Below, one piece after another: positions 1 through 8,515 of a stretch of 64,000 bases of DNA. The stretch lies in NCBI GenBank assembly GCA_964552465.1, contig CAZKGR010000002.1, forward strand, positions 186,001-250,000. Reading direction: 5' to 3'. The stretch comes from BMS3BBIN04 sp964552465 (lineage in GTDB: Bacteria > Electryoneota > Electryoneia > Electryoneales > Electryoneaceae). Within the stretch, counting starts at the first letter, position 1; each line of letters begins with the position of its first letter. Made by a program: the position numbers and the translations under genes. The notes under the pieces are model-generated. The model ran no database searches and was not told the DNA's origin. It saw only the letters and a list, made by a program, of their open reading frames with translations.

Positions 1-4
1 ATGT

Positions 5-36
5 GATGCCCGCGGGAGCTGTGCTACCGCGGATCA
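5..36 (-). repeat. REP hairpin, minus orientation, left of the RAYT remnant
   Basis: The element reads, on the minus strand, TGATCCGCGGTAGCACAGCT and then CCCGCGGGCATC. CCGCGG pairs with CCGCGG and an inner AGC/GCT stem closes a short loop. The same element lies in plus orientation at 433, 491 and 22857, so the copies flank the transposase remnant as inverted repeats. This is the usual arrangement of a REP family with its cognate RAYT. Confidence 0.8.
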
Positions 37-79
37 ACAAAACCTGATTAAATGTGTCTTTGACAACCTTGGTACAATC

Positions 80-427
80 ATGGCGAGACCTGATACAAAG
101 CCGATGAAGGCTATTTTACGATCATTGAAGCAACCATACAGCCATTGGGCGAAAACTCATATAAGTAGGAAGTACCCTGAAGTGTATAATCAGCTTTGTA
201 TCAATGTTGGAACCAGGTATCCATTTCGATTCTGGCTTCGTGGCGGAGGGTATGATCATCTTCTCTCATCCGAAGATGAAATCAGAGAGAAAATAAAGTA
301 CATGCACAGGAATCCAGTACGGAAAGAACTGGTTCAAGTACCGGAAGACTGGAAATGGTCCAGTTTCAGGTATTACTTGAACGGAGATACCGATCCGATT
401 TCTGTTGACAGACCGGTGTGGATTTGA
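80..427 (+). CDS. REP-associated tyrosine transposase (RAYT), N-terminally truncated
   Basis: The 115 residues match the C-terminal half of IS200-like Y1 transposases of the RAYT type: a helix around SLKQPYSHW, then FRFWLRGGGYDH, then KYMHRNPVR and the tail EDWKWSSFRYY. The tyrosine before the HRNPVR motif is the likely nucleophile position. RAYTs are normally about 150-250 residues and carry an HUH (His-x-His) motif in the N-terminal half; none is present here. The frame stays open upstream to the window edge, but it runs through the REP hairpin at 5-36 and encodes nothing RAYT-like, so the front half seems lost or replaced. It is flanked by REP copies on both sides, which fits a domesticated or decaying REP/RAYT unit. 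It is probably inactive unless the missing half is supplied outside the window. Confidence 0.75.
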   Translation: MARPDTKPMKAILRSLKQPYSHWAKTHISRKYPEVYNQLCINVGTRYPFRFWLRGGGYDHLLSSEDEIREKIKYMHRNPVRKELVQVPEDWKWSSFRYYLNGDTDPISVDRPVWI

Positions 428-432
428 GAGTG

Positions 433-466
433 GATGAGCCGCGGTAGCGAAGCTCCCGCGGGCATC
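433..466 (+). repeat. REP hairpin, copy 2
   Basis: The copy begins GATGAGCCGCGGTAGCGAAG and ends CTCCCGCGGGCATC. CCGCGG pairs with CCGCGG and AGC with GCT around a GAA loop, with one T/C mismatch. It starts six bases after the RAYT stop codon. A GTAG tetranucleotide sits inside the left arm. Confidence 0.85.
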
Positions 467-490
467 GGGATACGCTGGGTATCATGTTTG

Positions 491-524
491 GATAATCCGC
501 GGTAGCACAGCTCCCGCGGGCATC
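491..524 (+). repeat. REP hairpin, copy 3
   Basis: This is a near-identical direct copy of the element at 433, with loop ACA instead of GAA. It lies 24 bases after copy 2 and 19 bases before the start of the biotin carrier gene, so it would form a hairpin in any transcript crossing from the RAYT region. Confidence 0.85.
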
Positions 525-543
525 GACCAGAACAAGGACATCC

Positions 544-1056
544 ATGAAGAAGCGCGTGTTCAAGACAAACGATTCGACGGTCACAGTCAAGGCGCAACGA
601 ACAGAAACCTACATCACCGCCGAACTCACACCCGACGGTGGCAGTGACGAAACCGTCGCGTTACAGGGCGAGTTCACACCGACTGCTGCACAAGCCGGGC
701 TGTGGAAAGTTGAGGGCGGATCACGTCACAATGTCGCCGCCGCACGTGAACGGAACGGTACTGTCTGGGCCGCTGTGGGTGGCCGGGTTTACCGTTTCAC
801 CGCCGTTTCAGATGACGATGGTGGCGCGGCTGCGGTTGCAGAGAACATGGTCGCAGCTCCGATGCCGGGCAATGTGATCAAAGTCTTTGCTGCTGTGGGC
901 GATACGGTCGAGGAAGGCGACCCAGTGCTGATCGTCGAAGCGATGAAGATGGAACACACGCTCCGTGCCCCGATGTCCGGCAAAATCAGCTCCCTCTCCT
1001 GCGCCGAAGGCGACCAGGTTGAAGCGAATGTGGCGTTGGTGGAGATAGAATCCTGA
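544..1056 (+). CDS. Biotin/lipoyl-attachment (biotin carboxyl carrier) protein
   Basis: The 170-residue protein has a variable N-terminal beta-rich part (about 1-95) and a C-terminal biotinyl domain (about 100-169). The biotinylation motif is VEAMKMEH, with K135 as the acceptor lysine; the flanking APMPGNV and APMSGKI strands are typical. The layout resembles the biotin-carrier end of acyl-CoA carboxylases (propionyl-, acetyl- or methylcrotonyl-CoA type) or the gamma subunit of decarboxylases, here as a separate polypeptide. The start at ATG 544 follows AAGGAC at a suitable distance. No biotin carboxylase or carboxyltransferase gene lies downstream, so partner subunits must be elsewhere, possibly upstream of the window. 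Domain assignment is firm; the specific carboxylase is unknown. Confidence 0.85.
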   Translation: MKKRVFKTNDSTVTVKAQRTETYITAELTPDGGSDETVALQGEFTPTAAQAGLWKVEGGSRHNVAAARERNGTVWAAVGGRVYRFTAVSDDDGGAAAVAENMVAAPMPGNVIKVFAAVGDTVEEGDPVLIVEAMKMEHTLRAPMSGKISSLSCAEGDQVEANVALVEIES

Positions 1057-1143
1057 AACATTTGATGGAACGTATCAGCCTCGCTATGCGTTTTCAGATA
1101 GGGGAACAACAGAGTTCAGTGATTCCACAGACAGAGTTATCAA

Positions 1144-1998
1144 ATGCGTAACGGTTTGGCATACACAGTAGCATTCCTACTATTCATTGTTGTTTGTCCC
1201 CGCGCCTCCGCTCAGCTGATGCGGGCGGAAGTGGAGATCACAACTACCGGCTTGCCACAGATTAACCAGAACAAGTTGAGCGGTCTCGACCGTATCATCG
1301 CCGACTATCTGAACCAGAATGAGTGGGCACCGAACGACTACAAGTACCAGGTTCCGATTGATTTCCAGATCACCTTCACCGAAGCTCTGCCAGTCGAATT
1401 CGAGGACCGGTACAAGGCGGCAATCTCTGTCTCGAACCGCGGAAACTATGTCCACAGTGACGAGAAGTGGATGTTTGTCTATGAGACAGGTGTTAATCTG
1501 CAAAAGAATGATCAGTTCGATTCCTTCCGCAGCCTGATTGACTACTATTTCAACATGATTCTCGGATATGAATTCGACAAGGTGAAGAAGTTCGGAGGAC
1601 AGCCGTTTTTCGAAGAGGCGAAGCAGATCACTCAGATGGCACGCATGTCGAGCCGCTACCATCTTGGGTGGGACAAACGCGAACAACGGCTCGAAGATTT
1701 CCTCGACCCGAATAACAACAATTTCCGTTACCTGAATTTTCTCTATTACACTGGCGAGTGGTTGTATTACACCGAACGTGATCGCGATACTGCGAAGCAG
1801 TACCTGTTATATGCAATAAAGCAGCTCGATAAGATCCGTGACCAGTCGCAGTTGGATCGGTTCTTCAGCCTGAATTATCGCAAATATGCTGAAGCGCTCG
1901 CTGAATACGAAGAGTGGAGTTCAGTCTCAAAATTGGCGTCAGTCGATCAGGACGAATCACACGCTGACTTTTATGAAAGTCTGCTTAGACGTCGATGA
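1144..1998 (+). CDS. porD: DUF4835 family protein, PorD-like type IX secretion accessory protein
   Basis: The 284-residue protein has a signal peptide (hydrophobic stretch ending ASA, cleavage before QLMRAE). The mature part looks like the DUF4835/PorD family: an early ADYLNQNEW-type segment, FQITFTEALP, repeated beta strands, a central ILGYEFDKV segment and an alpha-helical C-terminal half rich in Tyr and Arg. In Bacteroidetes this family is needed for type IX secretion or gliding and sits in the periplasm. Its presence agrees with the many sorted proteins in this window. It follows the biotin carrier gene by 87 bases without obvious functional link. The assignment rests on recognition of the family pattern, not on catalytic residues. 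Confidence 0.7.
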   Translation: MRNGLAYTVAFLLFIVVCPRASAQLMRAEVEITTTGLPQINQNKLSGLDRIIADYLNQNEWAPNDYKYQVPIDFQITFTEALPVEFEDRYKAAISVSNRGNYVHSDEKWMFVYETGVNLQKNDQFDSFRSLIDYYFNMILGYEFDKVKKFGGQPFFEEAKQITQMARMSSRYHLGWDKREQRLEDFLDPNNNNFRYLNFLYYTGEWLYYTERDRDTAKQYLLYAIKQLDKIRDQSQLDRFFSLNYRKYAEALAEYEEWSSVSKLASVDQDESHADFYESLLRRR

Positions 1999-2001
1999 TT
2001 C

Positions 2002-3819
2002 TCATTTGAGCAACGTAATCCTTCGTGTATCCCGCCATCCGTGATCCGCTGTTGCTGTCAGGAAGTACATCCCCGATGCGAGATTATCCAGACGGATTGG
2101 GAAGCTGTGCTCGCCAGCGGCCAGCGATGCAGATAACACCGTTACCACCTCACGTCCCATAACATCGCTGATACACAGCTCAACTCTGGCCTGATAGGGA
2201 AGGGTGAGCGTGATATTGGTTTCCGAGTTGAACGGGTTCGGGTACACATGGGTAAGCGAGAATTTATCCGGTCGCGGGGTCCATTTCTGCCAGGGATCGA
2301 TCCATCCGGTTGAACTGACATGGAAAAGTAGCGAGTCAGTGCTGTACACGTCCGGGTAGTCCCCGACAAACATGTGCAGCCAGAATTCCCCGTCCGACCA
2401 ATCACCGACAGTCAGTTCATTCGTGGCCGAGATACTCGTTTGCGGTTCGAGCACGATCATGTTGTCAAACAGAATCTCAAGTGTGTGCATGGAATCAGGT
2501 CCGGCAATCTGCTGCCAGAGGTCGAGGGTGTCAGTGGTGACCACCTGGTTGTTATGTACGCGCCACGAACGGCTGAAAATACCGCCCTGACTGACATATA
2601 TCGGCTCATCGATGGACCAGACATCCAGATCAATGGGATCATACTCGACCTGGTATCGGATGACATATATGCTCTGTAGTGCATTCCCGAACGCCTGAGT
2701 GTTACCAGCTACGATGTAGTCACCCTCCGCAGCCTGGCGCACGCTCCAGGAATCGTCCATACCCTGACCGCCGACTTCGCTCGACCACATCCAGTTGCCC
2801 AAAGGATCGGCCTTTGCGAGCAACACCTGATTCCCAACGCCCTGGCCCGCATTGGTTTCTCCACAGAACACGTAGTTTCCGTCAGTTGTGGCTACGCAGC
2901 TTCTACCAAATTCGCCCCTGTCGTTGCCCCAGATCGATATCCACTCTTCATTGCCTTCAGTGTCCAGCTTGATTAACCATGCATCGCCGTTGCCCATGTC
3001 AAACGATTCGGTTTTACCCGTTCCGATGAATCCGCCATCATGAGCGAGTGAAATCTCATAAATGTGATCTTTTTCAGGGCCACCTACGGTGTTCAGCCAG
3101 ACGACGTTTCCGTCCGCGTCGAGCTCGACGATCAACGCGTCACGTCCGCCAGCACCAAAGGACCAGGTTCGACCGGCCGAGACGAAATGCCCGTTGTCAA
3201 GCGCAATTATTGACCACAATTGGTCGTTCTGAGGACCGCCGAAGGTCTGTTCCCAGAGTACATTTCCGTCAGCATCAATCTTGATCACATAGGCATCATC
3301 CATCCCCTCATCGCCCGAACGCGTCCATCCAACGATTACATAACCACCGTCCTGCGTGGCAACGATGTCACGGCCTTTGTCCTGGAGATCAGATCCGATC
3401 GACACCTCCCAAACGAGTTCACCATCGGCATCTGCATGAACTACATACACATCACCGCTGGTGTTCAACGTATCGTCGTATGAGATCCCAACGATGACAT
3501 GACCTCCATCGTGCGCTGGGACAAGCGCCATACCCTGATTGCCAACATGGTAGCTGAACTCACGATCAAGCAGAACCTCACCGTCTGGACTCATTTTCAA
3601 CAGCCACATGTGACCGTCAATGGTCGGATCCGTTGGCTGATCCTGCTGCGTCCAATTCTTCGTCCCGGTCATCCAGATATTGCCTTGCGAATCGAACTCT
3701 ATGTCGCGTACCTGGTTGAATTGATCTTCACCGTAAACTGCGGTCCAAAGTGTATCCGGCTGGGCAAAAACCAAAACGGGCAGTAAAGCGATAAACAACA
3801 CCAATATTTTGCGGTTCAT
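2002..3819 (-). CDS. Secreted beta-propeller protein with type IX sorting domain
   Basis: The 605-residue protein starts at the ATG at 3819, preceded by AGGGGTG; a longer frame reaching 3954 would run into the upstream peptidase gene and is rejected. A signal peptide (MNRKILVLFIALLPVLVFA) precedes about 400 residues of beta-propeller repeats, seen as repeated DADGE/NLVWE and DGGYVIVGxT units. A roughly 100-residue module ending in GDYPD follows, then a Por-type sorting domain (VYPNPFN, GREVVTVL, LASGMYFL, ITLLK). Such proteins are exported by type IX secretion and released or anchored at the surface. The ligand is unknown. It lies 31 bases after the M3 peptidase stop on the same strand. Confidence 0.85.
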   Translation of the reverse strand: MNRKILVLFIALLPVLVFAQPDTLWTAVYGEDQFNQVRDIEFDSQGNIWMTGTKNWTQQDQPTDPTIDGHMWLLKMSPDGEVLLDREFSYHVGNQGMALVPAHDGGHVIVGISYDDTLNTSGDVYVVHADADGELVWEVSIGSDLQDKGRDIVATQDGGYVIVGWTRSGDEGMDDAYVIKIDADGNVLWEQTFGGPQNDQLWSIIALDNGHFVSAGRTWSFGAGGRDALIVELDADGNVVWLNTVGGPEKDHIYEISLAHDGGFIGTGKTESFDMGNGDAWLIKLDTEGNEEWISIWGNDRGEFGRSCVATTDGNYVFCGETNAGQGVGNQVLLAKADPLGNWMWSSEVGGQGMDDSWSVRQAAEGDYIVAGNTQAFGNALQSIYVIRYQVEYDPIDLDVWSIDEPIYVSQGGIFSRSWRVHNNQVVTTDTLDLWQQIAGPDSMHTLEILFDNMIVLEPQTSISATNELTVGDWSDGEFWLHMFVGDYPDVYSTDSLLFHVSSTGWIDPWQKWTPRPDKFSLTHVYPNPFNSETNITLTLPYQARVELCISDVMGREVVTVLSASLAAGEHSFPIRLDNLASGMYFLTATADHGWRDTRRITLLK

Positions 3820-3850
3820 GATGCACCCCTCATCTGATTGACAAGGAAAC

Positions 3851-5692
3851 CTACTTCGCAGACGTCTCCATCTCACGAATCCACTCGCCGTACGCTTCCG
3901 CCATCGTCGGGAAACTATCTGCGTCAGTTGAGTTTGAAATGATTTTGTCGCCATGAATCATCGTGATGTCGTGCTTCAAATCGATAGGACCGTCGTATTT
4001 CGGCATGGTTTTCTCATTCGCTAATGCGGCGTCCACGTCCCGGTGGATGGTGTCGAGATCCTTGTTAACGAGATCGACTGTCGCCTGCGCGGAGAATTCT
4101 TCGCCGGTCAATGCGTGAATGAACTGTATGAAGTCTTTGTCGTTCCCCTTAGCCCAGATTACGCTGGCCATATCCCGGCCGATGTTCGAGTTGTCGAGCA
4201 GGTGGCCATCGCGATTTCGGAAGAAATCACGCAGCTGATACACCGCCATTTGCGCGAGTACATACGCATGGTAGTACGCGCTGGATTCGTTGTCCTGCAG
4301 ATGTGGTACAGACAGGGTTGGACGTGCCAATGCAGGCTGGAAGGCCATCTTGCGCTCAATCTTGCGCGCAGTTTCCATGACACGGTCGACCGAACGCTCG
4401 AGATCGAGCATCTCGTAGACTTCATTCTCGAAATACGGGACTGCCATCCAGCCGCGCAGACCATGGGCAAGATTCTTGACACCTTCTTCGACGGTTGCAT
4501 GAATCAGCTCCGGCGGCATCGGATTGCCATCGTGGTCCAAAGCGTAACGTTGCAGCCAATCCGGATCGGAAATGAAATTGTCCATGAACATGGACTGCGT
4601 TTCGGCGAGGGCGATGGAGGTCGGTGCGTATTCCTGGCCAAAGCACGGGGCTGGCATCATCACATTTGCAAAATGTGCAGCGTGCCCACCTTCGTGGAAC
4701 AGAGTTTCCAGCGCACGTTGCCCTGAACCCGGTTGACCTGCAACTGCGTTCGCAGTGAAGTTGATGATTGCTGTTTCGTGCACGCCGTTGTCCATGAAAG
4801 ATGGTTTCGGCGAGTGCATGAAGCCGTTCTCATACTTGCCGACACGATCTACCAGGTCAAGCTGCAATTTCGAATGGTTCAGGTTAACACCGAGTGCTGC
4901 GAAGCTGCGACCCCAACGTTCCACAGCTGTGTCAAACGTCAGATATGGCGCTCGTTGCTTGGTCAGATCGCCCTGAGTCAGATATTCAAAATTCCACGGC
5001 TGCGCACCCTCTTCGCCATGCTCTTTCTTGACAGAATTGACAAGCTGCTCACATGCAGCCCGAGTATCCTGTTCCAGTTCGTCCAGTTTCTGGAAAATGA
5101 CCTGCTTGCTCAAACCCTCGTTGATCTGGACACGCCACGAGTAAAAATCGTCATAACCAAGTGTGCGGCCGATTGCGTTCCTTTTGGCTACGATGTCGAG
5201 CATGCCGTGATCGAGCAACCAACCTTCGATCTCATGCAATCCTTCCCACGCAGCCTTACGGATAGTCTCATCATCATCGGTCAGAACCATCAAACGCAGC
5301 TTCACCGGACTAGCCTGAACGTGTTCGCCCGTCTTGGGATCGGTATAGCCGAGGTGAGCGTCCGCTTTCTGGCGAGCGAGTTCGCTCTCCATCTTGATCA
5401 TCTCTTCCTGCATCTCGCGGGCATGCGCGGACTCAATGGTATTTGCTTCGAAGAAACGCCGCCAGCCATGCAGAATGGTTCTATCGTCATCCGAAATGCC
5501 GCTACGATCCAGCTCTTTTCGCACCTTACCCAACCAGGATGGATCGGAGGTAAAACGTTTCATCTCTATGTCGGCTTTTTCCCAGATCCCGGCCTGATAG
5601 CCGCTGAGATCCATCGCCTTGTGCCAGAACAGGGTTTCCTTGCGTTCATGCAACAGCATGAAGGTGTCACGTAACTCATGGACTAACGACAT
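3851..5692 (-). CDS. M3 family oligoendopeptidase (thimet/PepF-like)
   Basis: The 613-residue protein has the zinc motif H333-E-G-G-H337, with E364 in the ALAETQS segment as the probable third ligand. The mainly helical layout and length fit peptidase family M3 (oligopeptidases acting on short peptides in a closed channel). No signal peptide is visible, so it is probably cytoplasmic. The start at 5692 follows GAGAGGT at good spacing. Long open frames antisense to it are shadows. It is divergently oriented to the SGNH/MBOAT pair. Confidence 0.9.
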   Translation of the reverse strand: MSLVHELRDTFMLLHERKETLFWHKAMDLSGYQAGIWEKADIEMKRFTSDPSWLGKVRKELDRSGISDDDRTILHGWRRFFEANTIESAHAREMQEEMIKMESELARQKADAHLGYTDPKTGEHVQASPVKLRLMVLTDDDETIRKAAWEGLHEIEGWLLDHGMLDIVAKRNAIGRTLGYDDFYSWRVQINEGLSKQVIFQKLDELEQDTRAACEQLVNSVKKEHGEEGAQPWNFEYLTQGDLTKQRAPYLTFDTAVERWGRSFAALGVNLNHSKLQLDLVDRVGKYENGFMHSPKPSFMDNGVHETAIINFTANAVAGQPGSGQRALETLFHEGGHAAHFANVMMPAPCFGQEYAPTSIALAETQSMFMDNFISDPDWLQRYALDHDGNPMPPELIHATVEEGVKNLAHGLRGWMAVPYFENEVYEMLDLERSVDRVMETARKIERKMAFQPALARPTLSVPHLQDNESSAYYHAYVLAQMAVYQLRDFFRNRDGHLLDNSNIGRDMASVIWAKGNDKDFIQFIHALTGEEFSAQATVDLVNKDLDTIHRDVDAALANEKTMPKYDGPIDLKHDITMIHGDKIISNSTDADSFPTMAEAYGEWIREMETSAK

Positions 5693-5870
5693 CGTTTACC
5701 TCTCTGAACATTGATTTCAAGAGCAGCTAAAATAAGCCATTTTTCATGCCGAGCTACACTCAGAATACGAGTGGAGACACATATGCCTGATTAAGATCAC
5801 AATATTGAGGACCGCCTGTTTCCACGTGATGACAGGTATTTCTCCGAACCCATTGCCGTATTAGAGATGC

Positions 5871-6998
5871 ATGCCGTACCATTGGACAACGAATCCTGGA
5901 ATCAAACGACGTTATTGCATGCACGCCCAGCAACCCGACTCATCAACCACACCGTCATCACCACTGGCGAATCTGCGCAGTGTCATCAGCGTGCTGGATG
6001 GCCCGTTGGTCATTCTGCTCGCCGGGCTGGCGTTCCTGTTCGTGATTCAGTGGCTGGTTGTTGACCTGAGATTGATGCCGGTGACTCGTGCGCGTCTGGT
6101 CGAGGTGCATGAGTTTCTCAAGCAGCAAGCTGAGTCCGGCAACAATGGCGGCGTCTACTTTCTGGGATCGAGTGTGCTGCTCGAAGGTGTGGACTGTTCG
6201 ATCATTGATCCAGCTCTGCCAGACGACGTCGAGAGCTACAACCTTGCACTGATGGGAGCTGGAGCTCCGCAGTGGATGCTGATAGCCGATGCGTTACGTG
6301 AAACCCGTCCCGAACTGGTCGTGATGACCATTGACTTGACCGGTGTGACCGGCTTACAGGTGATCCCGGAAGAGGGCATGGCGATCGCTGAGTACTGGGA
6401 CTTCTTCACGCCGGAAGCCAAGGCACGCTTCGCTCAGTATTTCACGCCGGAACAACTGGCCGCCCTGAACAAATCCGACCTGATGAGCCTACTCGACTTT
6501 CGCGTGTTCCCGATTGGCGCGTTCGACATGTACATGCGTGAGATCTCCAAGCCGGACCTGCGCTACGACGGCTACACCACCAATTTCAAGAGCCCGTGGG
6601 TACGGCGGACGCGCGTTTCAGACGCCTCCATTGACCGTTGGATCTCCGACAAAGTGACAAAAGCCAGCGCGCAGGATCAGCAGGCGATGGACGAGCAGAT
6701 CGCGATGATCGCTGAACTGGTCAGCTGGTTTGAAGAAGCAGACGTGCACTGCGCGATGGTAGTTGCACCGGTCAACCCACGCTTGGCCCGAGAGTTCGGC
6801 GACGAAGAAACGAACCGTGTGATGAGCAAGCTGATCCGGTTGTCTGAACAGACCGATACGCCGTTGCTGGACCATCGTAGCTTGCTCGAAGACAGCGATT
6901 TCGCCGACCATGTGCATCCGTTTGAGCCGGGACGGATTACCTGGTCCAATAAGCTGGCTGAAGACTTGGGGCAACTAGTCGGAGGGGGCACAGAATAA
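5871..6998 (+). CDS. SGNH-hydrolase-like membrane protein paired with an MBOAT acyltransferase
   Basis: The 375-residue protein has a polar N-terminus, one hydrophobic helix (about 45-65) and an extracytoplasmic domain. A GDS-like block appears as FLGSSVLLEG with the serine nucleophile candidate, and the C-terminal Asp/His block as DHVHPFEPG, where a catalytic DxxH is expected. This is the pattern of DUF1574/AlgX-J-like partners of MBOAT proteins that transfer acyl groups to exported polysaccharide. Its stop TAA overlaps the ATG of the MBOAT gene by one base, so the two are translationally coupled. The first ATG has only a weak ribosome site; an ATG at 5919 is an alternative start. Confidence 0.75.
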   Translation: MPYHWTTNPGIKRRYCMHAQQPDSSTTPSSPLANLRSVISVLDGPLVILLAGLAFLFVIQWLVVDLRLMPVTRARLVEVHEFLKQQAESGNNGGVYFLGSSVLLEGVDCSIIDPALPDDVESYNLALMGAGAPQWMLIADALRETRPELVVMTIDLTGVTGLQVIPEEGMAIAEYWDFFTPEAKARFAQYFTPEQLAALNKSDLMSLLDFRVFPIGAFDMYMREISKPDLRYDGYTTNFKSPWVRRTRVSDASIDRWISDKVTKASAQDQQAMDEQIAMIAELVSWFEEADVHCAMVVAPVNPRLAREFGDEETNRVMSKLIRLSEQTDTPLLDHRSLLEDSDFADHVHPFEPGRITWSNKLAEDLGQLVGGGTE

Positions 6999-8473
6999 TG
7001 CTCTTTCAGACCATCGACTTCGCCGTGCTTCTGTTAGCCGTGTTCGGTGCGCTCATCCTGCTGCGTACACACACCCTGCAACTGGTCATGCTTCTGCTTG
7101 CCTCCTACGTGTTCTACATGTGGTGGAATCCGCTATATATCCTGCTGATTGTCGGTTCGACACTTGTCGATTATATCTCCGGCTATCGCATGGGCTTGAG
7201 GGAGGTGGGCGATCCGAAACGCAAGAAATACCTGTGGTTCAGTGTTGCTACCAATCTTGGCTTGCTTGGGACATTCAAATACTTCAATTTCTTTGCCGGT
7301 GAAATCAATCTGGGTTTGCAGCAGCTTGGAATCGAAAGCGGATTGCCAATCCTGAACGTACTTCTCCCGGTCGGAATCTCGTTCTATACGTTCCAGTCGA
7401 TGAGCTACACCATTGACGTGTACCGTGGCAAAACCGAAGCCGAACGTTCATTGTTCCGATTCGCGACATATGTCGCCTTCTTCCCGCAATTAGTTGCCGG
7501 ACCGATCCTGCGCAGCACAGAATTCCTGCCGCAACTGAAAAGCCGTGTGATCAACCTGAATCCTGCTGAGCTACGCAGCGGTTTCCACCTGTTCCTCAAC
7601 GGGTTGGTCAAGAAGATGCTGGTGGCGGATCAGGTGGGACGATTGGTCGATCACATCTTCAACCTGCCACAAGGATTGCCGAGTCCGATTATCGCATTGG
7701 GCGCATTCTGCTTCGCAATCCAGATATACGCTGACTTTTCAGCGTACAGCGACATGGCGATCGGTGTCGCACGCATGATGGGATTCAGTATCCCGGATAA
7801 CTTCCGGTACCCGAACTTCTCACGCAGCATCTCGGAATTTTGGACACGGTGGCATATCTCGCTGTCCAAATGGGTTCGTGACTATCTCTACTACCCGCTC
7901 GGCGGCAGCCGGAAGGGTGTGAGGCGAACCTACATTAACCTGCTGATCACGATGCTGCTAATGGGGATCTGGCACGGCGCGGGTTGGAATTTCTTCATGT
8001 ACGGGTTGTTCAACGGGCTGGTGATGGTCATTGAACGGGCAACTCGCTGGCGCACGGCCATCGGAGATGCTGATCCGTGGGGGATAACTCAGTCTGGCTG
8101 GAAACGGGTGCGGGTCTTCTCATTCAGCCTGTTCAAATGGCTGATCTTCATGTACCTGCGGATACTGTCCTGCATCTTCTTCCGCGTGACCGACACGCAA
8201 GACCTGATCTATTCGGTCAAGAAATACGTCCTGTTCGACTTTGACTTCACTCTCGGATCATGGGGACTGGCGCAAGCGAACCCATTCCTCGTAGCCGTGG
8301 TTATCGTTGCGTTCAGTGCGCTGCACTTGTTTTCTTACCGCGTGAATGGCTTGGCTGCCTGGCTGGATCGCCGTCCACGCATGGTTCAGTACGCGATCTA
8401 CTTTGCGGCTGGGTTGGCGTTGTTCGCGCTGTGGCCCACCGAACGTGTCGCTTACATCTACTTCCAGTTCTAA
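6998..8473 (+). CDS. MBOAT family O-acyltransferase (AlgI-like)
   Basis: The 491-residue protein has about 10-12 membrane segments. Family signatures are LPVGISFYTFQSMSYTID, RFATYVAFFPQLVAGPI, FWTRWHISLSKWVRDYLY and MGIWHGAGWNF, where H326 is the catalytic histidine of MBOAT enzymes. It is expected to move an acyl (usually acetyl) group from a cytoplasmic donor across the inner membrane to the SGNH partner encoded immediately upstream, for modification of an exopolysaccharide or wall glycan. GGAGGGGG lies just before the start. The substrate is not identifiable, since no polysaccharide synthase gene is adjacent. Confidence 0.9.
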   Translation: MLFQTIDFAVLLLAVFGALILLRTHTLQLVMLLLASYVFYMWWNPLYILLIVGSTLVDYISGYRMGLREVGDPKRKKYLWFSVATNLGLLGTFKYFNFFAGEINLGLQQLGIESGLPILNVLLPVGISFYTFQSMSYTIDVYRGKTEAERSLFRFATYVAFFPQLVAGPILRSTEFLPQLKSRVINLNPAELRSGFHLFLNGLVKKMLVADQVGRLVDHIFNLPQGLPSPIIALGAFCFAIQIYADFSAYSDMAIGVARMMGFSIPDNFRYPNFSRSISEFWTRWHISLSKWVRDYLYYPLGGSRKGVRRTYINLLITMLLMGIWHGAGWNFFMYGLFNGLVMVIERATRWRTAIGDADPWGITQSGWKRVRVFSFSLFKWLIFMYLRILSCIFFRVTDTQDLIYSVKKYVLFDFDFTLGSWGLAQANPFLVAVVIVAFSALHLFSYRVNGLAAWLDRRPRMVQYAIYFAAGLALFALWPTERVAYIYFQF

Positions 8474-8515
8474 TTCTCACAGGGATCAATATTTCCATTA
8501 TCTGGGTTAGATCTA

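Noticed and set aside
3820..3954. N-terminal extension of the propeller protein
   Set aside because: It runs into the M3 peptidase gene, and the signal peptide and ribosome site start at 3819.
4043..4726. Long open frame (227 codons) on the plus strand inside the M3 peptidase gene
   Set aside because: Antisense to a well-conserved peptidase with intact HEGGH; composition is that of a shadow frame.
4733..5674. 313-codon plus-strand frame over the 5' half of the M3 peptidase gene
   Set aside because: Antisense shadow; no domain pattern and no ribosome site.
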